A stretch of 26,714 bases of DNA from CAYMWF01 sp964394085 [NCBI: uncultured Gemmatimonadota bacterium] (GCA_964394085.1 CAYMWF010000064.1:1-26714), one strand, 5' to 3'. Shown: positions 7,992 through 16,103, numbered from the stretch's first letter. The notes: generated from the letters alone by a model not told the origin. Translations and numbers: made by a program.

Positions 7992-8015
7992 AGCCTGAAA
8001 AAAAGGGGAAGTCAA
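7987..8015 (-). promoter_or_regulatory. Sigma-70-type promoter for the minus-strand operon
   Basis: On the minus strand TTGACT (8015-8010) is followed after exactly 17 nt by TAAAGT (7992-7987). The -35 matches consensus at five of six positions and the -10 at four of six. The -10 lies inside the palindromic operator, so bound TetR protein would block RNA polymerase. Confidence 0.65.
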
Positions 8016-8054
8016 GTATATTTTTCTCCGCAACATAAAAACAACTTGCTATTT

Positions 8055-8161
8055 GATCCTCACAGATAAAAAAATGACGCTCAAGCGACAGTCGATTATC
8101 TTGTGTTTCAGCATCAAAGCAAACGCTTATCCGATCCTCGGAACCAGCAATGACGCTCCAA
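8055..8161. repeat. Imperfect direct repeat in the divergent intergenic region
   Basis: Two copies share GATCCTC followed, after about ten variable bases, by AATGACGCTC (8055-8084 and 8133-8161). The function is unknown; they could be regulator sites or leftovers of a dispersed repeat. The rest of 8016-8211 shows no convincing gene. Confidence 0.4.
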
Positions 8162-8211
8162 CCCCGGCACCGGTATTTCATACAGCCGCCACCCTTTGCC
8201 GCCTCGCCCGA

Positions 8212-8239
8212 TTGAGTTTCGGATCATAAAGGTTATAAT
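8212..8239 (+). promoter_or_regulatory. Sigma-70-type promoter for the SGNH hydrolase gene
   Basis: TTGAGT (8212-8217) and a perfect TATAAT (8234-8239) are spaced by 16 nt. Transcription would start near 8246. That places the ATG at 8298 behind a short leader and argues against the longer reading that begins at 8196. Confidence 0.65.
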
Positions 8240-8297
8240 GTTCACAAGCGTCACGGGGAGCGTGAATTCCTGGCCAGCGGCGGAGGTTCGTTCGAAA

Positions 8298-9944
8298 ATG
8301 CTTACCAATCACGAACTTGTTTCTCGAAGCGGGACAACCGGCAGAGTCAAGCTGGTCGATCTTGTTTTTACAGCGGCCCTTCTTTGTTTGATCACGCCGG
8401 AGGCACACGTCGGTTGCGCCGGGCAGGTGCGGGCCACGGAGGTTCCCGTTGCCCTCAGAGGAATCGCTTTCACCGGGATCGCCGGAGCGGGAGGGGAGCT
8501 TTCCGACGCATTCGGCAGTATAGGGCTCGCTGGAATCGCCGGGGCGGGAGGGGAGCTTCCGGATGGACCGGTTCTGATCTACCCGGATGATCCCGGGCTT
8601 TCCTACACCGAATATGTGTCTGCCGAAATCGATGCGGAACACGCCCGTTTCACCCGTCCCACGGTAAACTGGTTCGGAAACCTCCACAGCCCGGGCGCCC
8701 GCGTCAACTTTTCGAGCGACGCGACCACGATCTTCTTTGCGGCCGATTATCTGGAAGAAACCGGCAGCGACGATCTGTCCTGCTTTTCGCTAGAAGTCGA
8801 CGGCGTTCTTCTCGAAGAAGAATTCGGTTCGGGATACGATTTCGGGTTGAACTACTACCGAATCTTCGATCAGCACGACCCGGTCCCCCGTGAGTTCAGC
8901 CTGATATTCCCCTACGGCGCTGACGTGGATTTCCGCGGCCTGGGGCTTTTCGGTGGAACCGGATCGCTTCTTTCGCCGCCTCCCGGGAGGCCGCCGTTTC
9001 TTTATGTCGCCTACGGAAATTCGATCACACACGGATGGGTTTCAACGGGAATCGGAAAGACCTATCCGTATCTTGTCGGGCGGCTCAACGGCTGGAGCGT
9101 CATCAACATGGGCTTCAGCGGCCAGATAGTCACCTCCGCCGACGGCACCGCGGTGGGCCTCCTCGGCGCCGACCTCGTAACCGCCGCCATCGGCACCAAC
9201 GACTTCTGGATCGGCCCGTCCGAGCAGAATTTCAAGACCCGCTACTCGGAATTCCTGGATAATATCCGCAGCCTGCAGCCCGGCGTGCCCGTGTTCGCCA
9301 TCACGCCGACCTGGGTGGATTACGAAGATTGGCATCTTCACGGGCGACGGGTCGAAGACTACCGCCGCTACATTCGCGAAGTCGTTTTCTCGCGCCAGGC
9401 TTCGGACGACAACCTGTATCTGCTCGAAGGCCGCGACATGGTTCCGCCGGGACTCGATTATTTCCCTGACGGACTGCACCCGAACGACGCCGGTTTTTCC
9501 CACTACGCAGCCAACCTCGCCGCCCTGAACCTGGTTCGCAATCCCGGCTTCGAACTGGGAGGATTCGCCTGGGTCGACCTGGGCAGCGCCACGGTGGTGA
9601 ACTATGGAGTTCACTCGGGAGCCCGGGCCTGCCGCATCGGCACCGGCGTCGGCGGCTGCGGTCAGCTCCTGCGCGGCATCACCCCGAACGAGGAATACGA
9701 AATCTCCGCCTGGACCAGGGTGGACGTTCCCACCGATCCGCCCAGGTTCGGAGTCTCCTTCTTCGACGCCGCCTGGGCCGAAACCGCAGCTTTTCTGATC
9801 GAAGCGACCTGGACCGAATACACGCACCGTTCCCTCGTTTTCACCGCCCCCGCCGAATTCACCTACGCGGCGGTGGTGGCATATACCGAGGACGACACCA
9901 CCCTTTTTTTCCTGGACGATTTCGCTCTCACCTGGGCGGAGTGA
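8298..9944 (+). CDS. Secreted SGNH/GDSL-family esterase-like protein with C-terminal jelly-roll-type domain
   Basis: This 548-aa protein is probably exported; a hydrophobic stretch (LVDLVFTAALLCLI) follows a short N-region. Next comes a linker with a 19-residue tandem duplication (GIAGAGGEL twice), then an N-terminal beta domain of about 130 residues such as occurs in carbohydrate esterase family 2-like proteins. The SGNH domain holds YGNSITHG with the nucleophile Ser242, GFSGQ, IGTNDFW, and DGLHPNDAG with Asp391 and His394. The final 130 residues (NPGFELGGFAW onward) resemble a carbohydrate-binding beta sandwich. It probably removes acyl groups from polysaccharides or other esters outside the cell. 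The start at 8298 is chosen because it follows a promoter at 8212-8239 and GGAGG about 11 nt upstream. The substrate is unknown. Confidence 0.85.
   Translation: MLTNHELVSRSGTTGRVKLVDLVFTAALLCLITPEAHVGCAGQVRATEVPVALRGIAFTGIAGAGGELSDAFGSIGLAGIAGAGGELPDGPVLIYPDDPGLSYTEYVSAEIDAEHARFTRPTVNWFGNLHSPGARVNFSSDATTIFFAADYLEETGSDDLSCFSLEVDGVLLEEEFGSGYDFGLNYYRIFDQHDPVPREFSLIFPYGADVDFRGLGLFGGTGSLLSPPPGRPPFLYVAYGNSITHGWVSTGIGKTYPYLVGRLNGWSVINMGFSGQIVTSADGTAVGLLGADLVTAAIGTNDFWIGPSEQNFKTRYSEFLDNIRSLQPGVPVFAITPTWVDYEDWHLHGRRVEDYRRYIREVVFSRQASDDNLYLLEGRDMVPPGLDYFPDGLHPNDAGFSHYAANLAALNLVRNPGFELGGFAWVDLGSATVVNYGVHSGARACRIGTGVGGCGQLLRGITPNEEYEISAWTRVDVPTDPPRFGVSFFDAAWAETAAFLIEATWTEYTHRSLVFTAPAEFTYAAVVAYTEDDTTLFFLDDFALTWAE
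8476..8561 (+). repeat. 57-bp tandem duplication inside the SGNH gene
   Basis: The block encoding GIAGAGGEL occurs at about 8475 and again 57 bp (19 codons) later with few changes. The repeat lies in the low-complexity linker between the signal region and the first beta domain, and probably arose by slippage. Confidence 0.7.
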
Positions 9945-9983
9945 GCCTGCCCTATACTTACCTGTACTTCCCCGGCGGGTTTT

Positions 9984-10210
9984 CCCCGTGTGGAGAATTT
10001 CCGTCTCCGGAAATGCATCCGGGGGTTTTCCCGACGCGGAAAACTTACATCCCCGGGTCCGCTTCCCCGGCGGAACCTTTTCATGACCGGCACTGTTACC
10101 CGTGTGAAGAATCCCCGGCTCCGGATCTGCTTTCCCGGCGGAACCTTTTCCTCACCGGCGCGGTTCCCCGTGTGAAGAATCCCCGGCTCCGGATCCGCTT
10201 TCCCGCTTCG
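9984..10210. repeat. About four degenerate copies of a 45-69-bp GC-rich repeat
   Basis: The core CGTGTGAAGAATCCCCGGCT occurs at 10101 and 10169, a 68-bp period, with near-identical flanks including CTTTCCCGGCGGAACC. More diverged copies begin near 9987 and 10032. Related pieces recur near 10325 and 10660-10720, the last with a TTTTACCC / GGGTAAAA inverted repeat. Function is unknown. Confidence 0.6.
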
Positions 10211-10942
10211 GCTTCCGTCTCGTTTCGGATCCTTAGTTCCTGTTGCCGGCTGTCTTTACATGAAGAAAATCGGGCCCGGGTCGGAAGCATACAGCGGACC
10301 GACCGCCAATGCGGGAATTATTTCCTATATGGGTAAAATCCGGGCTGGATTCCTGGACGGAGTCAATCGTTGCAGGCCGGATTCTCGACCACGTCGAATT
10401 CGAACTGATCGAGGTCGTAGAACCGCCCATGGTAACCGACGCCCGTAGCGAAAGAGCAGATTCCGGGGGGCAGTCATGAGGGATCCGATACTCGAACACG
10501 CGGTTGATATTGCTTGACGGCGCTATGGACGTGTAACAGGTTGCTGCACTTGCATTTTCCGCTGGACGCTGTTGAATGCGCAAGGCATCTTGATGGGCCT
10601 GAAATCGCTGTTGCGGAGAGTTTTCCGAGCGGAGTCTTTTCCCGACAGGGTACCGTCTTCATGTGAAGAAACCGGGCTTCCGTGCCGGTCGGTGGCTAAG
10701 CTTTTTACCCATACGGGTAAAACCGGGCTCCCCGCCCGAGCGCTCCTTCGGAATTTATCACCTGATATTTACCAGGGTAGTGTTTAGATGAAGGTTTATC
10801 TCTTGAGCGGCGGATTCCCGCTCACATCGAATTCGAGATAGTCGAGCCCGGCTCTACGGAAAGGTTGAAATTCCGTGTGACGGAGCCGGCGTCGGCTGCG
10901 GGAATGTATTCCTCGAGCTCCAATCGGATGGAACAAAAGTTC

Positions 10943-11074
10943 GAAGCGGTTCTGAGCTTCGGTCAGGAAAATCGCTCCGGACCGGCTGAGAGCTTCGGCT
11001 GGAAGACTCGGCCCGGAGCATCTGGTAACACGTCCGGCAGGTTCTGCCCGGAGCGGCTCGGAGCTTCGGCTAAA
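10943..11074. repeat. Three imperfect copies of a 26-bp repeat
   Basis: Copies at 10943-10968, 10978-11003 and 11049-11074 share the pattern CGGAnCGGCTnnGAGCTTCG. The copies are irregularly spaced. No match to a known element is recognised. Confidence 0.5.
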
Positions 11075-11096
11075 AGCTTCCGTCAGGTTACTGAGA

Positions 11097-11999
11097 TCAC
11101 GTAACCTTCGGCGGCGGTATCGCGACCACGTAGCCTTCGGCGATGAGCTGGCCGTCCTGGTTGGTCCATTCGCAGTCGAGGCGGACCCGGTTTCTGGGCA
11201 GTTTTTCCGCCACGGTGGCCCGTGCCGTAATGGTGTCGCCGAAATAGGTGGGCGCCTTGAAGCGGACGTGGACTTCGTAGGCGACCGTTCCCAGGCCGGG
11301 GAGCTTCATTCCGAGGACCGGGGCGATGAGCGACTGCGGGATGGCGCCGTGGGCGATCCGTTTTCCGAAAGGCGTGGTGGCCGCGTATTCCTCGTTCACG
11401 TGCATCGGGTTGAAATCGCCCGTTATCCCGGCGAAGAGGTATACATCGGTCTCGGAGACGGTTTTCGAGAAGGTGTCGGTCATTCCGATCTCGAGCTCAT
11501 CATAAGAGTAGCCCAGCTTGTATTTCGGACCGTCTTCCGCCTTGAAATGGTCTATGGCCAGAATAGTGGAGGGCGGCTTTTTCGCGAAGACCGGCTTGAC
11601 CTTGAGGCCGACGCGCATTTTCGAGAGCTGGATGCCTTTTACAATGTGCGTCAGGGCGGAGTCGGCTCCATCCAGCTTGATGAGGGCGAGGATGTAGGGG
11701 GGGGTCACAGGCTGGTAGGGCTCCTCGTAGCGGATGATGGTGAACCCTGTAACGGTTCCCGTGCCGGGGAGCTCCACCCATTCCGTCAGTTCCTCCGCGA
11801 TATGCTTTTCGCAGTTTTTTCTCGGAGGGACGTAGACTTTGCCGCACTTGCCGCATTTTATCCCCAGGATTTTCTTTTCGTCCCTCAGGGCCCTGAGAAA
11901 CCTGCTTCCGGTTCTTCCGGCGAAATACTGGTAGGGGAGGGCGAGCTTTCCCTCGACCACGAACGAATCTTCACTCGAACAACGGATGCTTTCAGCCAC
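11097..11999 (-). CDS. DUF35 (OB-fold/Zn-ribbon)-MaoC hydratase fusion
   Basis: This 300-aa protein has two domains. Residues 20-150 are a DUF35 domain with a rubredoxin-like zinc ribbon (Cys49, Cys52, Cys63, with His66 where the fourth Cys usually sits) followed by an OB-fold. Residues 165-300 are a MaoC/R-hydratase hot-dog with the catalytic pattern FAGITGDFNPMH (Asp195, Asn197, His200). It should hydrate a 2-enoyl-CoA. In steroid side-chain degradation ChsH2 combines MaoC and DUF35 domains in the opposite order, and its DUF35 domain binds the aldolase Ltp2; this gene shares an operon with two thiolase-fold proteins. The start is GTG at 11999 with TGGAGG seven nt upstream. It is the last gene of the operon, 49 nt after the ligase fusion. 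Domain calls are strong; the substrate is inferred. Confidence 0.9.
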   Translation of the reverse strand: MAESIRCSSEDSFVVEGKLALPYQYFAGRTGSRFLRALRDEKKILGIKCGKCGKVYVPPRKNCEKHIAEELTEWVELPGTGTVTGFTIIRYEEPYQPVTPPYILALIKLDGADSALTHIVKGIQLSKMRVGLKVKPVFAKKPPSTILAIDHFKAEDGPKYKLGYSYDELEIGMTDTFSKTVSETDVYLFAGITGDFNPMHVNEEYAATTPFGKRIAHGAIPQSLIAPVLGMKLPGLGTVAYEVHVRFKAPTYFGDTITARATVAEKLPRNRVRLDCEWTNQDGQLIAEGYVVAIPPPKVT

Positions 12000-12048
12000 T
12001 TTAAACCTCCAGAACCTTTTTACGCTTCACAGTAAAAAGAGAAAAATC

Positions 12049-14751
12049 TCATTCGATGACCCTGAAATACTTTATGTCGGTAATAGCGCCTGTTCGTTTT
12101 TTCCGCCAGACGGGGTTCACACGGGCGCCGATTTTTACCTTGTCGATATCTTCGGGGTCTATTTCGTGCCAGAAGACGTCGTTCTCCCCGCACCCGTCCA
12201 GGATCAGGAATGCGGAGCAGTACGGCGTCTCGCGGCTTTCGCCGGTGAGCGGATCGGGGCTGGCGTAATAGGTCGTGTCGAACTGGCAGATGTACCCTTC
12301 CGGGCCGATCTCCACGAGCTCCTCCACCCTCACGCGGCAGACCGCGCAGACTTCCCTCGGGGGCGCCTGCAGCCGCCCGCACGACGGGCACTTGTTGCCC
12401 AGTATCCTCTTGTTGTCCCGGAGCTCCTTGAGGAATTTGCCCATGAGCGGACCGGTGGAGAATTTGTGCGGTATCGAAAGGACCTGCTTCAGGACGATCA
12501 GCTCCTCCGCCGGCTCCTCCTCTTCTTCCTCCGCCGAGGGTGGGGAGTATTTCTTGAAAAACCTGGCGGCTTTGGTCATGAGACCCATGTCTCCCTCGAC
12601 CTTGAGCCGCCCGGATGTGAACGCCGTCATGCCGTCGAGCTTGCCGAGGGTAAGAGCGATCCAGTCCTTGTCTGAAATCGTCGATGTAACGTTCGGCTCG
12701 ACGAGCCCCTCCTTCACCTGCACGGCACCGCCCGAGACGCACACCGTCCATTCGCCCCCCTGGTTCCCGGTGATGACGTAACCGTAGTTCGCTTCGACGC
12801 CCTCGACCCCCTTCGGGTTGACGCGCTTCTCCATGGTGCCGAAGATATCCGCCACCGTGGCTTCTCCGCCGCCTTTTCCGGAAGGGGGCGAGTATTTTTT
12901 GAAAAACTTCGGCGCTTTCATCAAAAGACTCATGTCTCCCTCGACCTTCAGCCGCCCCGACGAGAATGCCGCCATTCCGTCGAGCTTTCCGAGGGTGAGA
13001 GCGATCCAGTCTTTGTCTGCAATCGTCGTTGTAACGTCAGGATCGATGAGCCCTTCCTTCACCTGGACTGCGCCGCCCGAGACGCACACCGTCCATTCGC
13101 CGCCCTGGTCCCCGGTGATGACGTATCCGTAGTTCGCCTCGACGCCTTCGACGCCTTTCGGGTTGACGCGCTTCTCCATGGTGCCGAAGATATCCGCCAC
13201 CGTAGCGCCTCCGCCGTCGTCTTTTTCCCTGGGCCGCGGCGTGACGCCCCACTCCTTCAGGGTCTTCTTGAGGACCTTGCCGATCGGGTTCCGGGGAAAA
13301 TCCTCCTCGAGAATCTCCACGTATTTCGGCACCTTGAAATCGGCCAGGTTCTCCGTGCAGTATCGGGTCACCTCCTCCTCGGTGAGCGAATCGTCCGATG
13401 CGATGACGAACGCTTTCAGCTCTTCTCCCCTCACTTCGTCGGGCACGCCGATGACGGCCGCCTCGCGGATCTTCGGATGCGCGGCCAGGATATTGTCGAT
13501 CTCCTTCGGATAGATGTTTTCGCCGCCCCTTATCACCATGTCCTTCAGCCTGTCGACGATGAAGATGTATCCGTCCTCGTCTTTGTATCCGACGTCGCCC
13601 GTGTGGAGCACCCCGCCGGCCAGGGTCTCCGCCGTCTCCTCCGGCCGGTTCCAGTATTCGAGCATGACGATGTCGCCGCGGATCACGATCTCCCCGGATT
13701 CGCCCGCCGGCAGCTCCTCGCCGTCCTCGTCCACGATAAAGACCTCCTGGCCGGGGCAGGGGAGGCCGATGCTCCCGATCTTCCGCACGCCGTCCCGCGG
13801 GTTCAGGGTGCTGACGCAGGTTCCCTCGGTCAGGCCGTAGCCTTCGACGATCGGCACCCCGAAGGTCTCCTCGAATTGCCTGAAGGTCGCCACCGGCATC
13901 GGCGCGGCGCCGCAGATTCCGAACTGGAGGGAGCTCCGGTCGTGCTTCGCGGCGGCAGCCGGATCGGCCAGCAGGAAATTGTATACGGCCGGGACCGCCG
14001 AGAAGAAATTGACGCGGAATTCCTCGACCACGGGCCAGAACTCGCCGGCGCTGAACTGGGTGCGCAGGACGCACGCGCCCCCCTTCACCAGGGTCGAGAC
14101 GGCAGTCATCATGGCGTTCACGTGAAAGAGGGGAAGGAAGATGAGGATGCGGAAGCCTTCATCCAGCCCGGCCGCGTCATGAAAGCTCTTGAGGTCGGCC
14201 AGCACGTTCTTGTGCGACAGGAGCACGCCCTTCGGGTTGCCCGTGGTGCCGGAGGTGTAGAAGATATATGCGGGATCGCTTTCGGCTGCGTCACACTTCA
14301 CCGGCCCGTCCGCTCCGCCGCCGGCCAGTTCGTTGAACGAAACATGTTCCGGGCGCGGATTTTCACCCGTTTCGATTACCGTTTCGAGGTTCGGGCACCT
14401 GTCTCGCACTTCGTCGAGTATCGGCAGATACTGCGGCTCGATAATGAGCCCCCGGCCCCTGGAGTCGTTGAGCAGGTATTCCACTTCGCCGGCCTTCCAC
14501 CACCCGTTTATCGGCCCGGCTATGGCGCCGATCTTCTGGATGGCGAAATAGGCGGCGAGGGTCTCGGGCGAGTTCGAAACGAGCACGTGTACAATGTCCC
14601 CTTTCGAAAATCCGAGCTCCCTCAAGCCGACCGCGAGGGAGTCGACGAGGGCGCCGAACTCGCCGTAGGTCAAAACGCGGTCGTAAAAGAAAAAGTAAGG
14701 GGCCTTGGAAAACCGCTCGACATTTTTTTCAAGGTAAATTCCCAGGTTCAT
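12049..14751 (-). CDS. Four-domain fusion: acyl-CoA ligase - SCP2 - SCP2 - DUF35
   Basis: This 900-aa protein joins parts normally made separately. Residues 1-505 are an AMP-forming acyl-CoA ligase with P-loop YTSGTTGNPKG (165-175), GYGLTEG, a DRLKDMVIRGGENIYP hinge and catalytic Lys492 (NPIGK). Residues 516-630 and 631-739 are two SCP2-type domains in tandem, 13 differences in 109 aligned residues. After an acidic linker (EEEEEE), residues 755-900 are a DUF35 domain with zinc ligands CX2CX10CX2C and an OB-fold. The ligase should activate a fatty or polycyclic acid to its CoA ester. The SCP2 domains could hold the hydrophobic chain, and DUF35 could dock one of the thiolase-fold partners encoded just upstream. 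The ATG at 14751 has AGGAGAG at good spacing. No frameshift is needed, so the fusion appears genuine. Confidence 0.92.
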   Translation of the reverse strand: MNLGIYLEKNVERFSKAPYFFFYDRVLTYGEFGALVDSLAVGLRELGFSKGDIVHVLVSNSPETLAAYFAIQKIGAIAGPINGWWKAGEVEYLLNDSRGRGLIIEPQYLPILDEVRDRCPNLETVIETGENPRPEHVSFNELAGGGADGPVKCDAAESDPAYIFYTSGTTGNPKGVLLSHKNVLADLKSFHDAAGLDEGFRILIFLPLFHVNAMMTAVSTLVKGGACVLRTQFSAGEFWPVVEEFRVNFFSAVPAVYNFLLADPAAAAKHDRSSLQFGICGAAPMPVATFRQFEETFGVPIVEGYGLTEGTCVSTLNPRDGVRKIGSIGLPCPGQEVFIVDEDGEELPAGESGEIVIRGDIVMLEYWNRPEETAETLAGGVLHTGDVGYKDEDGYIFIVDRLKDMVIRGGENIYPKEIDNILAAHPKIREAAVIGVPDEVRGEELKAFVIASDDSLTEEEVTRYCTENLADFKVPKYVEILEEDFPRNPIGKVLKKTLKEWGVTPRPREKDDGGGATVADIFGTMEKRVNPKGVEGVEANYGYVITGDQGGEWTVCVSGGAVQVKEGLIDPDVTTTIADKDWIALTLGKLDGMAAFSSGRLKVEGDMSLLMKAPKFFKKYSPPSGKGGGEATVADIFGTMEKRVNPKGVEGVEANYGYVITGNQGGEWTVCVSGGAVQVKEGLVEPNVTSTISDKDWIALTLGKLDGMTAFTSGRLKVEGDMGLMTKAARFFKKYSPPSAEEEEEEPAEELIVLKQVLSIPHKFSTGPLMGKFLKELRDNKRILGNKCPSCGRLQAPPREVCAVCRVRVEELVEIGPEGYICQFDTTYYASPDPLTGESRETPYCSAFLILDGCGENDVFWHEIDPEDIDKVKIGARVNPVWRKKRTGAITDIKYFRVIE
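12535..13206 (-). repeat. Tandem duplication of the SCP2 domain, 345-bp period
   Basis: Two in-frame copies (13206-12862 and 12861-12535) each begin with codons for ATVADIFGTMEKRVNPKGVE and are exactly 115 codons apart. Over 109 aligned residues they differ at 13 positions, about 88% identity. That similarity implies a recent duplication or ongoing gene conversion. Confidence 0.93.
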
Positions 14752-14884
14752 GATTCTCTCCTGATTCGGGACTTGTTTACCCGTTCATTCATTCGTTCTG
14801 CACTCCACGGTTCGACGGCTCGTTTTCCGCTCCGCCGGTTTCCGGAGGTTTAACCGTTCATCCGCCCGCCTCCGGAATTTCTCT

Positions 14885-16078
14885 TCAGGACGGGCCGGGA
14901 GGATCTTTCGTCAACAGCAGGAGGACGGTCCAGAAGGTGCCTCCGAACCCCGAAGCGAGCACCTGGTTCAGCTCTTTTACGAGCTGGTGCCCGCCGGCGA
15001 CACCCCTCACCTGGTTCGCGGCCTCGGCCACCCTTATGAGGGCGGTGGCGCCTATCGGGTTGGTGGAGATCACTCCCCCAGAGGGATTGATCGGGAAGGA
15101 ACCGTCCATGGCTATGTCGCCGTTCTCCACCATCTTCAGGTGCTCGTCCCCCTCCAGGAGGAGGAAGTCCCTGATCCAGTCGAGGCCCCACCAGGCTGAA
15201 GGATCATACATCTCGAACATGTCGATCTCCTTCCTGGGATCCTCGATGCCGTTCCGCTCGTACAGTTTTCGAGCGGCGTACCGCATGGTGGTGTTGCGCT
15301 TGTCCTTGCCGTAGAGGGTGAAAGTCTCTTCGCGGTGGACGGTGATGTGATCCTTGACCCAGGCGGCCCGGGCGCCGAGCTCTTTGACCTTGTCTTCGGA
15401 TGCGAAGATCACCGCGCAGGCGCCGTCGCTCTGGGAGCACATGTGGATGAGGCGGAGTTCGCCCACCAGCGGGGGAGAGGTGGCGGCGAGCTCGTCGGCG
15501 GCGTCGAATTCGAGGCCGAAGCGCCGGTGCGCCTTCTCGTTGATCATGGCGTGCTGGTCCATGAGGATCCTGTACTTGATGGCGGCATCCTTGGCCCGTT
15601 TCTCGCCGAATTCATCGATGACGTCCTGGGCCGTGGCGCCGGTGAGAGCGCCCGTCTGGAGCTGGCGGCCCCAGAGCGGATCGGCCATATTGGTTATCCC
15701 GCCCGTGGTGTGGCCCTCCTGGAGCTTCTCGAACCCGACGGCCAGAACGATATCGTGCAGGCCGGATGCGACCAGGTTGTCCGCCGCGCAGGCCAGGGTG
15801 GTGCCCGTGGTGCCGCCCGTGGTCACCCGGAGAGCCTCCTTGCCGTAGGCGCCCGACCCGAGCACGTGCCAGCAGTCGGGCTGGTGCACCATCTCGAAGA
15901 GCTCCATGTTGCCGTGAACCACGCAGTCGATGTCTTCGTTTTCGAGGCCGGCGTCCGCCAGGGCGGCGATCACCGCCTCGTGTATCATTTCCGGCTGGTT
16001 GACATCTTCGCGATGGCTCGAATAAACCGTCTGCCCGACGCCGATAATTCCGACGTTTCTGTTTTTTCGCGGTTTCAT
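14885..16078 (-). CDS. Thiolase-fold protein lacking thiolase catalytic residues (SCP-x/Ltp2-like), copy B
   Basis: This 397-aa protein of the thiolase superfamily is nearest in pattern to non-decarboxylating SCP-x / lipid-transfer-protein thiolases. NVGIIGVGQTVYS opens the N-terminal half, and NPSGGVISTNPIGATALIR and LASGFGGTFWTVLLL close the C-terminal half. The nucleophilic Cys of the CxSG motif is replaced by Gly89 (TTGGTTG), the His of GHP by Asn340, and the late CxG cysteine by Ala375. A normal thiolysis mechanism is therefore unlikely. The steroid aldolase Ltp2 is a thiolase-fold protein with a similarly rebuilt active site that cleaves a 3-hydroxyacyl-CoA by retro-aldol and works with a DUF35 domain; two DUF35 domains are encoded directly downstream. 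The ATG at 16078 has GGGAAGG upstream. Retro-aldolase activity is an inference. Confidence 0.85.
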   Translation of the reverse strand: MKPRKNRNVGIIGVGQTVYSSHREDVNQPEMIHEAVIAALADAGLENEDIDCVVHGNMELFEMVHQPDCWHVLGSGAYGKEALRVTTGGTTGTTLACAADNLVASGLHDIVLAVGFEKLQEGHTTGGITNMADPLWGRQLQTGALTGATAQDVIDEFGEKRAKDAAIKYRILMDQHAMINEKAHRRFGLEFDAADELAATSPPLVGELRLIHMCSQSDGACAVIFASEDKVKELGARAAWVKDHITVHREETFTLYGKDKRNTTMRYAARKLYERNGIEDPRKEIDMFEMYDPSAWWGLDWIRDFLLLEGDEHLKMVENGDIAMDGSFPINPSGGVISTNPIGATALIRVAEAANQVRGVAGGHQLVKELNQVLASGFGGTFWTVLLLLTKDPPGPS

Positions 16079-16103
16079 AACTTGCCTTCCCTGTTCAGCT
16101 CGT

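Larger units (their letters stand above)
9945..11096. other. 1.15-kb gene-free region rich in diverged repeats
   Basis: No reading frame here has a ribosome-binding site and protein-like composition together. The stretch holds three groups of imperfect repeats, listed separately, and a short frame near 10340-10480 that reads protein-like (WTESIVAGRILDHVEFELIE) without a start. A similar peptide (RIPAHIEFEIVEP) can be read near 10815-10850. I read the region as decayed DNA, perhaps old gene or repeat remnants, between the SGNH gene and the end of the second operon. No clear rho-independent terminator was found for either flanking gene. Confidence 0.5.

Noticed and set aside
9984-10210. The short repeats as a CRISPR array
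   Set aside because: Copies are few, diverged and irregular in spacing, spacers are not distinct from repeats, and no cas gene is present.
10233-10583. A 116-codon minus-strand frame in the gene-free region
   Set aside because: There is no ribosome-binding site or recognisable domain, and it crosses the repeat words; decay of an older sequence is more likely.
10865-11104. A 79-codon plus-strand frame in the gene-free region
   Set aside because: It is built from the AGCTTCG repeats, has no Shine-Dalgarno site and overlaps the end of the DUF35-MaoC gene.
11086-11106. GGTTAC/GTAACC hairpin at the end of the DUF35-MaoC gene as a terminator
   Set aside because: It overlaps the stop codon and has no U-tract on the minus strand.
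13477-14853. A 458-codon plus-strand frame opposite the ligase domain
   Set aside because: Composition is typical of an antisense shadow and the minus strand encodes clear ligase motifs.
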